From: an uncultured Bacteroidales bacterium
GTDB taxonomy: Bacteria > Bacteroidota > Bacteroidia > Bacteroidales > UBA932
Direction: 5' to 3'
Assembly (NCBI GenBank): GCA_900546395.1
Contig: URDD01000008.1
Span: 1-53,667, forward strand
Length of the DNA stretch: 53,667 bases
The notes below the pieces were generated by a model. That model saw only the letters and a program-made list of their open reading frames with translations. It did not search any database and was not told the origin of the DNA. A program made the position numbers and the translations under genes. Positions 42,652 to 51,023 of the stretch are shown piece by piece (positions within the stretch are counted from its first letter, which is position 1; the number at the start of each line of letters is the position of its first letter).

Positions 42652-44127
42652 ATGAACTATAAGAGTGACATTCGCTGCCTGTATGAAAATTTGCCTTTTA
42701 AGATGGACGAAGTCAAGCGCCCGTCAATACCTGACAATTGGGTAGATGTCAGAGATTTTGGAGGAGTAGGAGACGGTGTAGTTCTTAACACGGAGGCTTT
42801 CCGTTCCGCTATTGCTGCCTTGACAAAGCAGGGTGGCGGACATCTTGTCGTTCCTGAAGGTATCTGGCTGACAGGTCCTGTCACACTTGAAAGCAACATT
42901 GACTTTCATATTACGCCGAGGGCAATGGTTCTTTTTTCTCCTGATAAGGAACTTTACGATATAGTGGATACAGTGTTTGAAGGTCTTGATACCAGACGCT
43001 GCATATCTCCGGTCAATGCTGACGGTGCCGTAAATGTATCTATCACAGGAGGAGGGACAATCGATGGTTCAGGGGATGCTTGGAGATCTGTAAGGCGTGG
43101 AAAGGCGACAGATGCCGAGTGGGAAAGGATTGTATCTTCAGGTGGTTTTGTAGATGAGAAAGATAATATCTGGTATCCTGATATGAGTTATTTCAGAGGA
43201 TATAAGATGTGCGGTTCATATAATGTTCCACAAGGTTTGGAGTCTGATGATGAGTGGGAGGATGTCAAGACATATCTCAGGCCTGTGCTGGTAAGTTTAA
43301 AGAATTGTTCTAATGTGCTTCTCGAAAATATACTGTTCCAGAATTCTCCATCGTGGAATATTCATCCATTGATGTGCAGGAATGTGATAATAAACAATAT
43401 AACGGTCAGAAATCCATGGTATGCTAAAAACAGTGACGGACTTGATATAGATTCTTGTGAAGGAGTTGTGGTTACAGACTCTACCTTTGATGTTGGCAAT
43501 GATGCCATTTGTCTCAAGTCTGGTAGGGATGAGGACGGCCGTAGGAGGGGAAGACCTTGCCGGAATGTAATTATTGACAATTGTACGGCATTTCACGGAT
43601 ATGGCGGATTTGTTATAGGAAGCGAAATGTCAGGAGGCGTATGTAACGTATCTGTGTCCGGATGCAGTTTTTTCGGTACTGATGCAGGACTCAGGTTCAA
43701 AAGCTGTCTCGGAAGGGGCGGAGTAGTCGAGAATATACATATCAGAGATATTGTAATGCATAATATACAGACGGAACCTCTTCTTTTTGATATGTATTAC
43801 AGAAGAAAGTATCTTCTTAATGTTGACAATACCGCAATACCGGTGTTCCGCAATATAAAAGTAAAGAATATCATATGTCGCGGGGCTTCCCGGGCTATGT
43901 ATATAAATGGAATTCCTGACAGTAATATTTCAGATGTGTCGATTGAGGATTGTTTCATTTTTTCTGGCAGGGGAGCTGAAATAAGAAATGTAAGCAGACT
44001 TTTCTTGAAAAACATTTCTGTCTGCCAGAAGGATGGTAACGGCTTTACTTTCAGTGGTTGTCATGACCTGGAAATGGCAGACTGTAAGGATGCGAATGGA
44101 AACATCGCACCCGTTCAGCCCGCATAG
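42652..44127 (+). CDS. Glycoside hydrolase family 28, intracellular polygalacturonase-like
   Basis: 491 residues without a signal peptide, so it acts in the cytoplasm, probably on short galacturonides. The GH28 beta-helix motifs are visible: NSDGLDID with Asp262, GNDAICLKSG with Asp284, FHGYGGFVIGSE with His315, and RFKS with Arg348 and Lys350. Spacings agree with known polygalacturonases. The first residue of the usual Asp-Asp pair is Asn283, which may change activity. It is translated with the LacI-type regulator (12-base gap) and supplies galacturonate to UxaC and the KDG kinase and aldolase pair. Its 3' end is 15 bases from the convergent S4-protein gene. Confidence 0.9.
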   Translation: MNYKSDIRCLYENLPFKMDEVKRPSIPDNWVDVRDFGGVGDGVVLNTEAFRSAIAALTKQGGGHLVVPEGIWLTGPVTLESNIDFHITPRAMVLFSPDKELYDIVDTVFEGLDTRRCISPVNADGAVNVSITGGGTIDGSGDAWRSVRRGKATDAEWERIVSSGGFVDEKDNIWYPDMSYFRGYKMCGSYNVPQGLESDDEWEDVKTYLRPVLVSLKNCSNVLLENILFQNSPSWNIHPLMCRNVIINNITVRNPWYAKNSDGLDIDSCEGVVVTDSTFDVGNDAICLKSGRDEDGRRRGRPCRNVIIDNCTAFHGYGGFVIGSEMSGGVCNVSVSGCSFFGTDAGLRFKSCLGRGGVVENIHIRDIVMHNIQTEPLLFDMYYRRKYLLNVDNTAIPVFRNIKVKNIICRGASRAMYINGIPDSNISDVSIEDCFIFSGRGAEIRNVSRLFLKNISVCQKDGNGFTFSGCHDLEMADCKDANGNIAPVQPA

Positions 44128-44142
44128 CTCTTCCTTACAGTC

Positions 44143-44622
44143 CTATAAATTTTCCTCGCCGTCGTATGTGTCCTCGCTGTCGTCGTCAAAACCGAATTCT
44201 GCTGCGAACATTTCAGCTACGTCTTCCGGTACGTCGTCATAACTGAGAGCATCCCACAGTGAATCCATCTGTCTTCTTTCTTTCTTGGTAGGTCTTCCTG
44301 CACCTCTGTCGCGCTTGAGGAAAAACGTCTCTACAGGAGATTTGAGCTTGTCCAGTTCTTCCTGGGGAGTAATGTTTTCTGCAAATTCTGAAACGAGTTT
44401 GGCTCCCTGCCGTTTGTCTATCGGTGCAAGCACTTTGTAGGAGTATGTTACTGCTCCTTTCCTGACAGTTATGGTATCACCGGCTTTGACAGCTTTGGAC
44501 GGTTTGACATCGCAGCCGTTTAGTCTTATTTTACCTCCCTTGCAGGCATCTGTAGCATCGCTTCTGGTCTTGTAAACTCTGATGGACCATAGATATTTGT
44601 CAATTCTTGTCTCTTCTGCCAT
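44143..44622 (-). CDS. hslR: S4-domain RNA-binding protein, HSP15-like
   Basis: 159 residues. An S4 domain lies at the N-terminus: RIDKYLWSIRVYKTRSDATD, then GGKIRLNGCDVKPSKAVKAG, as in the ribosome-associated heat-shock protein Hsp15 that rescues stalled 50S subunits. A basic RDRGAGRPTKKERRQMD stretch follows, and an acidic C-terminal tail rich in Asp and Glu. It begins 14 bases after the end of the mannose-6-phosphate isomerase gene upstream, so the two are likely cotranscribed. Confidence 0.88.
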   Translation of the reverse strand: MAEETRIDKYLWSIRVYKTRSDATDACKGGKIRLNGCDVKPSKAVKAGDTITVRKGAVTYSYKVLAPIDKRQGAKLVSEFAENITPQEELDKLKSPVETFFLKRDRGAGRPTKKERRQMDSLWDALSYDDVPEDVAEMFAAEFGFDDDSEDTYDGEENL

Positions 44623-44636
44623 GATAGTCTGTATCT

Positions 44637-45779
44637 TTATTCTTCCTCGTCATCTGTCTCACCGTCTTCCAGGCCTTCATAATCTTCACCTTCAAGGTAT
44701 GGCTCTGTGTTAGGGTCTATGTAGCTGTCCGGTTCGTCAGTTTCTCCCGGCAAAACTTCAAGAATTGTCGTGTCCCTGTCTACAGGAACAAGGTAAAAGT
44801 CGCTCATATCGGCAGGAATAAGAATGCTTTCACCTTTTTTCAGTCTGTATTCATCTGTTTTCTTTTCTCCACCATTTCCGGAATGTACTTGTATGGAGAG
44901 TTCACCTTCAGTGCAGACGTATATAATGAAGTATCCCGGGTGTCCGATCTGGAGCGGCTGGCGTATTTCCATAAGATTTACGCAGAATTCCCGGCAAGTG
45001 AAAAGATTGCCTTCTGCAGCTTTCTTTATATAGGCCTGTGTGTCGCATTTCCCGAAATCTATCAGGTCGAATGCTTCTTCAAGGTGCATAGGGCGTGCTG
45101 TTTCCACGGAGTCTTCACGCCCCCAGTCATATAGTCTGAAAGTCAGGTCGGATGATTCCTGGATTTCAGCGACAAGCAGATGTCCTTCGGCACAGTGTAC
45201 CGTTCCGGGTTTGAAGAAGACGGCGTCACCTTTATGAGGATGTATTTCATTCATCCGGGAAACAATGGTACCGTCAAGACATTTTTCATACAATGACTGT
45301 GCTGTTATTTCTTCCTTGAATCCAAGATATATCCGAGCCTGCTCGGAGGAATCCAGTATGTACCACATCTTGCTTTTGCCAAGAGCGTCATATCTTTGTC
45401 CTGCAGCTTCATCATCAGGATTTACCTGTACGGAAGTTTTTCCGTTGATATCCAGTAGTTTTATCATGACAGGGAACTGCCTTCCGTAGTATCTGTAAAC
45501 AGCTTCTCCTGAAATCCTTTCTATGTATGTATCCATTATCTCTCCGATAGTGTTACCTGCAAGCCATCCGTTTTTTATGACGGAATCTGCAAATCCCAGG
45601 TCAGCGATTTCCAGGCTTTCACCTATCAGGTCTTTGTCTGTCAGTCTGGTTTCATTTCCGTTGCTGTCGCACTCCGAATATTCTTTTCCAAGTTTCTTTA
45701 TGAGAGAGTTCCCGCCCCATGGCTTTCTGACAGCAGCCGGTATGAATTCAAGTGGATATAGTTTCTTTTTGCTTTCCAT
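44637..45779 (-). CDS. manA: Mannose-6-phosphate isomerase, class I (second copy, longer form)
   Basis: 380 residues. Cupin-fold zinc isomerase: KTSVQVNPDDEAA (the usual QVHPDD His is Asn here), KSKMWYILDS (the usual Glu ligand before MWY is Lys), FFKPGTVHCAEGHLLVAEIQ and TFRLYDWGRE. Two zinc-ligand positions therefore differ from the family pattern, which makes isomerase activity doubtful. The C-terminus has an acidic tail (DYEGLEDGETDDEEE). It is paired with the S4 protein gene. The canonical copy is at 21711-22688. Confidence 0.8.
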   Translation of the reverse strand: MESKKKLYPLEFIPAAVRKPWGGNSLIKKLGKEYSECDSNGNETRLTDKDLIGESLEIADLGFADSVIKNGWLAGNTIGEIMDTYIERISGEAVYRYYGRQFPVMIKLLDINGKTSVQVNPDDEAAGQRYDALGKSKMWYILDSSEQARIYLGFKEEITAQSLYEKCLDGTIVSRMNEIHPHKGDAVFFKPGTVHCAEGHLLVAEIQESSDLTFRLYDWGREDSVETARPMHLEEAFDLIDFGKCDTQAYIKKAAEGNLFTCREFCVNLMEIRQPLQIGHPGYFIIYVCTEGELSIQVHSGNGGEKKTDEYRLKKGESILIPADMSDFYLVPVDRDTTILEVLPGETDEPDSYIDPNTEPYLEGEDYEGLEDGETDDEEE

Positions 45780-45799
45780 AAAAATGATTTTTCTCCCAG

Positions 45800-45807
45800 C
45801 AAAGATA
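45800..45807 (-). promoter_or_regulatory. Bacteroides-type -7 element before the second manA-like gene
   Basis: TATCTTTG on the minus strand, 20 bases before the ATG at 45779; no clear -33 element. Confidence 0.45.
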
Positions 45808-45891
45808 TGAAGTTTCTGTAAAAAACGGATAAGACGTGAGTGTGGCTTTATATTTGAAACTCAAACGGCTGTAAAAGTTGAAAAAGTTTAT

Positions 45892-45899
45892 TATCTTTG
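45892..45899 (+). promoter_or_regulatory. Bacteroides-type -7 element before the amidohydrolase gene
   Basis: TATCTTTG, 21 bases before the ATG at 45921; it rules out the ATG at 45897. Confidence 0.5.
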
Positions 45900-45920
45900 C
45901 TAAATTCATCTGATTTTGAT

Positions 45921-47243
45921 ATGAGTTCGATTATACTTGAAAATATAGGGATAGCGGGGAAGGAATCCGGAAGGTTTGACATAGTCATACAAGACGGCTT
46001 CATACGCAATATTTTGCCGGCTGGAACATATCGGAGTTCCGGAACGGGATTTTCCCATGGAGCAGGAGACTATGGCAGAGCCGGAGGCGATACCGGGATT
46101 ATCAAATGTGCAGGCAAGACCGCGGTCCCGGGGTTTATAAACATGCATATACATGCAGCTATGACTCTTATGAGAGGAGTCGGCGAGGATATAGCTTTCC
46201 ACCAGTGGATCAAAAGAATATGGGAGGTGGAAACAGCTGTGGATGAGGAATACGTCTATTGGGGGACAAAAGTAGCAGGTATTGAGATGTTAAGGACGGG
46301 TACCACTACTTTCAATGACCATTACTGGTATCCGCAGGCTTCACGCAGGGCCGCCCTTGAACTGGGACTCAGGCCTGTAGTTTCACATGTCCTTATAGAC
46401 CACAATGACAAAAGTCTGTCATCGCGTGAAAAAGATGTCTGTACGGCAGAGTATGAAAGATCGCTTTCCTGGTCTGATTCCGGTGCCTTTGTACTGGGGC
46501 TGCATTCCATCTACTCTGTGAGCGAAGATTTGATGCAGTGGGCTTCTGAGTTCAGGAAAAAACACGGATTGAAACTTCATATACATCTGTCTGAGACAAG
46601 AAAGGAGGTTGATGACTGTATTAAGGCACATGGCATTTCACCTGTGCAGTACGCAGACAGGTTCGGCCTTTTGGGACCGGATACAGTAGCAGCGCATACG
46701 CTGTGGCTGTCTGATGAAGATATTGATTTGCTCGGCAGACGCGGTGTTTCATGTGTCCACAACATAAACTCAAACTTGAAACTGGCATCGGGATATAAAT
46801 TCAGATATTGTGAGTTGAAGGATGCCGGTGCAAATGTGTGCATAGGTACTGATGGCTGCGCTTCTTCAAACAACCTGGATATCCTTGAAGCTTTGAAGAC
46901 GGCTGCTATGGTACAGAAAGCATGGAGGGACGATCCTTCAGTAATGCCCTTGCCGGAACTTATTGATATGGCCAGTGCAAATGGTGCCGCAGCCTTGGGC
47001 CTGAATACCGGGGCAATAGAAGAAGGAAAAGAAGCTGATATTCTGATTGTTGATACAGATAATTCGTTTTTCCTTTCACCGGCTCCGTTCCTCGCCAATT
47101 TCATATATTCGGCTCACAGTGACAGTATAGACTCTGTAATATGCAGGGGAAGGATTGTTATGCATTCCCGGGAAATAGATGGAGAGAAAGAAATATTGTC
47201 AGAAGCCCGTACAATGCTGGAAAAGATAGTCCGTAGCCGCTAA
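45921..47243 (+). CDS. mtaD: Amidohydrolase, MTA/S-adenosylhomocysteine deaminase type
   Basis: 440 residues from ATG at 45921 (MSSIILENIGI), set by the promoter. The metal site is complete for the family: PGFINMHIHAAMTLMRG (HxH), the IWEVE region, LKLHIHLSETRKE (His), VAAHTLWLSDEDIDLL (His) and VCIGTDGCASSNN (Asp). It is closest to 5-methylthioadenosine/SAH deaminases, which turn these by-products into inosyl compounds. The purine nucleoside phosphorylase 37 bases downstream can act on the deaminated product, so the pair suggests purine salvage. A guanine or other aminohydrolase role cannot be excluded. Confidence 0.82.
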   Translation: MSSIILENIGIAGKESGRFDIVIQDGFIRNILPAGTYRSSGTGFSHGAGDYGRAGGDTGIIKCAGKTAVPGFINMHIHAAMTLMRGVGEDIAFHQWIKRIWEVETAVDEEYVYWGTKVAGIEMLRTGTTTFNDHYWYPQASRRAALELGLRPVVSHVLIDHNDKSLSSREKDVCTAEYERSLSWSDSGAFVLGLHSIYSVSEDLMQWASEFRKKHGLKLHIHLSETRKEVDDCIKAHGISPVQYADRFGLLGPDTVAAHTLWLSDEDIDLLGRRGVSCVHNINSNLKLASGYKFRYCELKDAGANVCIGTDGCASSNNLDILEALKTAAMVQKAWRDDPSVMPLPELIDMASANGAAALGLNTGAIEEGKEADILIVDTDNSFFLSPAPFLANFIYSAHSDSIDSVICRGRIVMHSREIDGEKEILSEARTMLEKIVRSR

Positions 47244-47280
47244 ACCTTTAGAAACTGTTTAAAATTTAATTGATATTGCT

Positions 47281-48111
47281 ATGGAAGATCCAAGAATTGA
47301 AAGAATCAATAATGCAGCCGCTTATGTGTCGGAAAGACTTGGCGGCAGAAAACCTGCAGTAGGTATCGTCCTCGGCAGCGGTCTGGGAAAACTGGCTGAA
47401 AAAATAACTGATCAGGTAGTTATTCCCTATAGGGAAATCCCCGGTTTCCCGGTTTCTACGGCTGTGGGACACAAGGGAAACTTCATTGCAGGTACTTTAG
47501 GCGGGAAGTTTGTCATAGCCATGCAAGGCAGATTTCATTATTATGAAGGATATCCGATGGAGCTTGTTACCTTGCCTATAAGGGTGATGAAGGTTTTAGG
47601 TATTGGATATCTATTCGTTTCAAATGCTGCCGGAGGTGTAAATTTCGACTTTAAGGTAGGGGATCTGATGATTATCAGGGATCATATCAACTTGTTGCCG
47701 AACCCTCTGGTAGGAAAGAACCTGGATGAATTCGGACCGCGTTTCCCTGATATGACCAGACCTTATGATTCCGGTCTTATGGCAAGGGCAGAGAGTATTG
47801 CAGCAGAACTGGGAATAAATTTGAAAAAAGGTGTTTATCTGGCAGGAACAGGACCTTCATATGAAACACCTTCAGAGTACAAATTCTTCAGACTTGCAGG
47901 TGCGGATGCAGTGGGAATGTCCACAATACCGGAAGTTATAGTCGCAAGACATTCGTCAATTCCTGTTTTCGGAATGTCCGTGATAACTAATGAGGCGCAT
48001 GATGACTATGCCGCAGATTATGAAAATAACGGAGATGATGTAGTAGAGGCTGCAGATGCTGCTGCAGACAGGATGACTCTCCTTTTCAAACGTATGATCG
48101 AGTCTCTTTAG
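47281..48111 (+). CDS. Purine nucleoside phosphorylase (PNP, type II/MTAP-like)
   Basis: 276 residues. It splits purine nucleosides with phosphate into base and ribose-1-phosphate. Motifs: GIVLGSGLGKLAEKI near residue 28, STAVGHKGNFIAGTL, MQGRFHYYEGYPMELV, FVSNAAGGVNFDFKVGDLMI, AGTGPSYETPSEYKFFRLAG, and GMSVITNEAHDDYA near the end. The family includes inosine/guanosine phosphorylases and MTA phosphorylases; the former is favoured here by the NEAHDDYA region with Asn before Glu. It follows the deaminase gene in the same direction. Confidence 0.93.
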   Translation: MEDPRIERINNAAAYVSERLGGRKPAVGIVLGSGLGKLAEKITDQVVIPYREIPGFPVSTAVGHKGNFIAGTLGGKFVIAMQGRFHYYEGYPMELVTLPIRVMKVLGIGYLFVSNAAGGVNFDFKVGDLMIIRDHINLLPNPLVGKNLDEFGPRFPDMTRPYDSGLMARAESIAAELGINLKKGVYLAGTGPSYETPSEYKFFRLAGADAVGMSTIPEVIVARHSSIPVFGMSVITNEAHDDYAADYENNGDDVVEAADAAADRMTLLFKRMIESL

Positions 48112-48116
48112 TTATA

Positions 48117-48263
48117 GTCGCAGTCGGAGGGCTTTTCCAGAGTTCCGCATCGCTTCATCGGTACGGGAAAGGTGGCTCTGCGGTACAAACGTGCCATCAG
48201 ACAGCGTTTGGTACGGAAAAGCCCCTACTGCGGTACGGAATGATGGTTAAAGGCAGTTGCGAC
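48117..48263. repeat. Inverted-repeat element with GGTACGG motifs
   Basis: Outer arms GTCGCA (48117-48122) and TGCGAC (48258-48263) enclose perfect 10-base arms GGGCTTTTCC (48129-48138) and GGAAAAGCCC (48215-48224). A central TGGC/GCCA hairpin lies inside. GGTACGG occurs at 48160-48166, 48210-48216 and 48232-48238, with a GGTACAA at 48182. It lies between PNP and the convergent TRIC gene and codes for no protein. No T tract follows the main arms, so it is not a normal terminator. It may be a small repeated element; other copies would be needed to say so. Confidence 0.6.
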
Positions 48264-48281
48264 GGATTTCGGGTTCTCTTC

Positions 48282-48932
48282 TTAATTATTGTTATCCTGT
48301 CTTTTCGGTTTTGTAGCTTCTACTTCTTCTACACTTCTGAGTGATGGAAGACTGATTCCGAATCTGACAGACAGTACCCGGATCAGGATTACAGCTATGG
48401 CAGCAGCACACTGGGTTACTATATGCGAACATCCTGTCCAATAGAATATATGGTATACTATGCCTCCTCCAACACAGGCAAGTGCATATATGTCTTTTCT
48501 GAAAATCAGAGGCACTTCATTGATGAATATGTCACGGAACATGCCTCCAGCAGCACCTGTTATGGCCCCCATTATTATATTTACCCATACAGGATAGCCT
48601 GCATCCAGGCTTTTCTCTACACCGACTACAGTGAAAAGGCCTATGCCTATGGCATCGAAAATGAAAAATGTATTGTCCAGACGGACCACCTGTTTTCTGA
48701 AGATTACGACAAACAGCAGGGCAAAAGCCGTAATGATGACATAGGATGTCTGTTCCATCCAGAAAGGAGTTACATCCAGCATAAGGTCTCTTAGTGTTCC
48801 TCCTCCTACGGCTGTGACAAAGCCTACGACATAAGCTCCGAACCAGTCAAAGTTTTTGGCGGCCGCAAGCCTGATGCCGCTTATGGCAAATGCGAATGTT
48901 CCTATGTAGTCTATTATTGTGATGAAATCCAT
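48282..48932 (-). CDS. TRIC-type channel family protein (YadS/UPF0126-like)
   Basis: 216 residues and about seven membrane segments. Two repeated halves each hold the family motif: TAVGGGTLRDLMLD near residue 42 and GAAGGMFRDIFINEVP near residue 128. Bacterial members form trimeric cation channels of the TRIC fold; the ion and role here are not known. The C-terminal tail is basic and polar (KPKRQDNNN). A -7 element is at 48952-48959. Confidence 0.92.
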   Translation of the reverse strand: MDFITIIDYIGTFAFAISGIRLAAAKNFDWFGAYVVGFVTAVGGGTLRDLMLDVTPFWMEQTSYVIITAFALLFVVIFRKQVVRLDNTFFIFDAIGIGLFTVVGVEKSLDAGYPVWVNIIMGAITGAAGGMFRDIFINEVPLIFRKDIYALACVGGGIVYHIFYWTGCSHIVTQCAAAIAVILIRVLSVRFGISLPSLRSVEEVEATKPKRQDNNN

Positions 48933-48951
48933 AAGTCCAGATTTTGGGGTG

Positions 48952-48959
48952 CAAATATA
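48952..48959 (-). promoter_or_regulatory. Bacteroides-type -7 element before the TRIC gene
   Basis: TATATTTG on the minus strand, 19 bases before the ATG at 48932. The region 48960-49230 beyond it shows no gene; it holds an imperfect hairpin with arms GTCCGG/CCGGAC at 49057-49084. Confidence 0.45.
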
Positions 48960-49230
48960 GCAATAAAATTTTCTGCTGACATCCCTCCTCTGCTCTCAGT
49001 CCAGACCCATCTTCCAGTCCGGCATCCTCTTGTCCTGATTTTGGTTGCCTCTGATTGTCCGGGGAAATAGGGTATTTTCCGGACGAAACAGGAAACAGTC
49101 AACTTTTGGCAATTATACCAAAAAAGAAAGGAGCCGGAAACTGCTACGTCAACCGACCCCTAAAATGTGAACTAAAACCTAAACCTGATACATAGATGCA
49201 AAGTGTTTGTCGGATGTTGCATCGGAATAA

Positions 49231-50541
49231 AAAAAAATTGATATTGTAATCTCCGATAACAAAGTATCGGCAAAAGTCGGGACCAACTATGCTGCGGATT
49301 CGCGTACCGCAGACATGTTGTTCAGCTATCCTGATGCAGAGCCGGTAAAAGTAGAAGTACAGCAAAATGCTTTGATACCGGCATTCACTATAGATGTGAA
49401 GACCGCAAATGTAAAGGATGTACTGGCAGATATTGAGTTTGCACCGTCGGATGAGGCCGCGCTTTATTGTGCAACAGTGCTTGACAGCCAAGGTTATGAG
49501 ACTGCATCGGCAGACTGGGCAGAATATGTTTACTCATATTATTCAGACCTTATAGTAGGAAGCCTTGACCTGGAAACAGTAGTACGCACTATGGCAAATC
49601 AGGGGAAACAGACACTTCAGGCAAAAAATCTTTCTCCGAAAACGGTTTATTATGCATGCGCTGTAGGAGTGGACATTAAAGCGCGTCTGACCACAGAGGT
49701 TAAAGTGTTGTCCTTCACTACTCTTGAAGAATTCAAGACTGATTATGGCTTTGATATTGCCATATCTGACATAACATCAAGAGGAGCTACGGTACAGATA
49801 ACACCTAAAGATAAATCGGCCAACTATTACTGGAATGTGATGTCTGAACCTGAATATGAAAAATATAAAGATAACCAAGAATCCCTTTCCAAGTGGTTTC
49901 AGGAAAAAATGGCAGCTGACAGACTTAGTGAGTGGGGAGAATATGCCGATTTGTTCGGTTCTGTAAGTGAGTATATCTATGGACAGTGCACTCATCTGGG
50001 AGCTTCTGACAACTATACTTATAAAACTTTGGATCCTGCATCGGAATATAGGGTGTATGCGTTTTGGATAGATGAAATGACTGGTGAAGTCAGTTCAGAG
50101 ACCACTTGGTCTGAACCGTTTGTGACAAAGGAAAAAACCATATCATCAGTGACGATGGATATTTCAGCTGTAGTGACAGATGGTGACAACTGGAAAGAGA
50201 TTGCTCCTAACCAACGATACGATTATTTGGCCGGTACTGCTGTGTTGGGGTTTAGGATCAATCCTGGAGAAGGAGTGTCAGAATGGTATGCAAACATATA
50301 TGACGAAGAGACTATAGGAAAGTTCAGCGAAGATGAACTTGTGTCTTCTGTTATGCTTAAGGGAAGAAAGAATCTGAAAGAGTATTTTGTTGTCAATCAG
50401 GGATTTGCTTGGGGCGGAAATTACTTTGTCCTTGGGGTGGCTGTCGATGCAGACGGAAATAACACCAGATTGATGAAAGTTCCTTTCAAGGTAGATAAGT
50501 CGCTTGCTGAAAAGCTGACAGAACTTCCTGAAGGCTATTGA
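49231..50541 (+). pseudogene. BACON/fibronectin-type lipoprotein fragment lacking its 5' end
   Basis: The open frame follows a stop at 49228-49230 and reads IDIVISDNKVSAKVG before the only ATG at 49315. This part and the SYPDAEPVKVEVQQNALIP after it look like the end of a BACON-type domain. The rest has fibronectin-like repeats (SDITSRGATVQITPKDKSAN, ASEYRVYAFWIDE). No signal peptide, lipobox or complete first domain is present, although proteins of this kind are exported. The frame starts after a run of nine A (49229-49237), but neither other frame upstream gives a lipoprotein start. It is most likely a 5'-truncated remnant; translation from the ATG at 49315 would give a 408-residue cytoplasmic protein. 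A terminator follows. Confidence 0.6.
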
Positions 50542-50558
50542 TTTATGACATGAAAAAC

Positions 50559-50590
50559 AAAAAAGCTGGCTATGCCAGCTTTTTGTTTTT
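50559..50590. terminator. Bidirectional terminator between the BACON fragment and the histone-like gene
   Basis: AAAAAAGCTGGC, loop TAT, GCCAGCTTTTTGTTTTT. T tracts follow the stem on both strands, so it can serve both convergent genes. Confidence 0.85.
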
Positions 50591-50606
50591 CGGATAGAGA
50601 AAAGAA

Positions 50607-50780
50607 TTATTTTGATTCTTCAACAGAAAGTCTTCTGAACTCCTTCATGGCTTTCATAATGTTCAAAGCTGCCTTGCGAGCACGGGCTCCTGCTGCCTTG
50701 TTTCCTTTCTCAACCTGAGCCTCAGCATTCTTCTCGAAAACTTCGTACTCTGCCTTAATCTGTTCTACAAGCTCTTTCAT
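50607..50780 (-). CDS. Histone H1-like protein (57 residues)
   Basis: 57 residues, ATG at 50780. The sequence starts MKELVEQIKAEYEVFEKNAE and has the KGNKAAGARARKAALNIMKA core, a Lys/Arg/Ala-rich helical protein typical of the small histone H1-like DNA-binding proteins of Bacteroidetes. It probably binds and compacts the chromosome. It is encoded alone, with its own promoter on the upstream side (50832-50861) and a shared terminator behind. No second gene is in the unit. Confidence 0.92.
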   Translation of the reverse strand: MKELVEQIKAEYEVFEKNAEAQVEKGNKAAGARARKAALNIMKAMKEFRRLSVEESK

Positions 50781-50831
50781 CGTAGTTTTAATTTAAATAG
50801 TTCGTTAAACATTAAGCATCAAAAACTTTCG

Positions 50832-50861
50832 CAAGTTATGCATTAAATTTTAATTACCAAA
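50832..50861 (-). promoter_or_regulatory. Promoter of the histone H1-like gene
   Basis: On the minus strand TTTG (50861-50858), a 19-base gap, then TAACTTG (50838-50832), one T short of the full -7 consensus. It lies 51 bases before the ATG. Confidence 0.5.
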
Positions 50862-50918
50862 TATTATTTATCCAAATTTTTGAGCATACAAGCTGCTGTA
50901 TTGCACTTTTGGTAAATC

Positions 50919-50951
50919 ATTGGCGAAACTGGTTCAGAATAGTTATATTTG
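50919..50951 (+). promoter_or_regulatory. Promoter of the alpha-2-macroglobulin-like gene
   Basis: ATTG (50919-50922), a 21-base gap, then TATATTTG (50944-50951), a good Bacteroidetes pair. The ATG at 51024 follows 72 bases later. Confidence 0.6.
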
Positions 50952-51023
50952 GAGTATCGAGAGTTAATCCGGCAAGAAACGGATTGGCGTTATACTAACG
51001 GGCAAACATCAAAAACAGTTGTT

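Noticed and set aside
48160..48238. GGTACGG copies as a short CRISPR-like array
   Set aside because: Units are only 7 bases, spacing is irregular (50 and 22 bases), and no cas gene is present.
49057..49084. GTCCGG/CCGGAC hairpin as a terminator
   Set aside because: No T tract follows on either strand and no gene ends nearby.
49201..49240. Frameshift in the poly-A run that would restore an N-terminus for the BACON fragment
   Set aside because: The other frames upstream give only a short basic stretch (from ATG at 49196) or a stop; none gives a signal peptide or lipobox.
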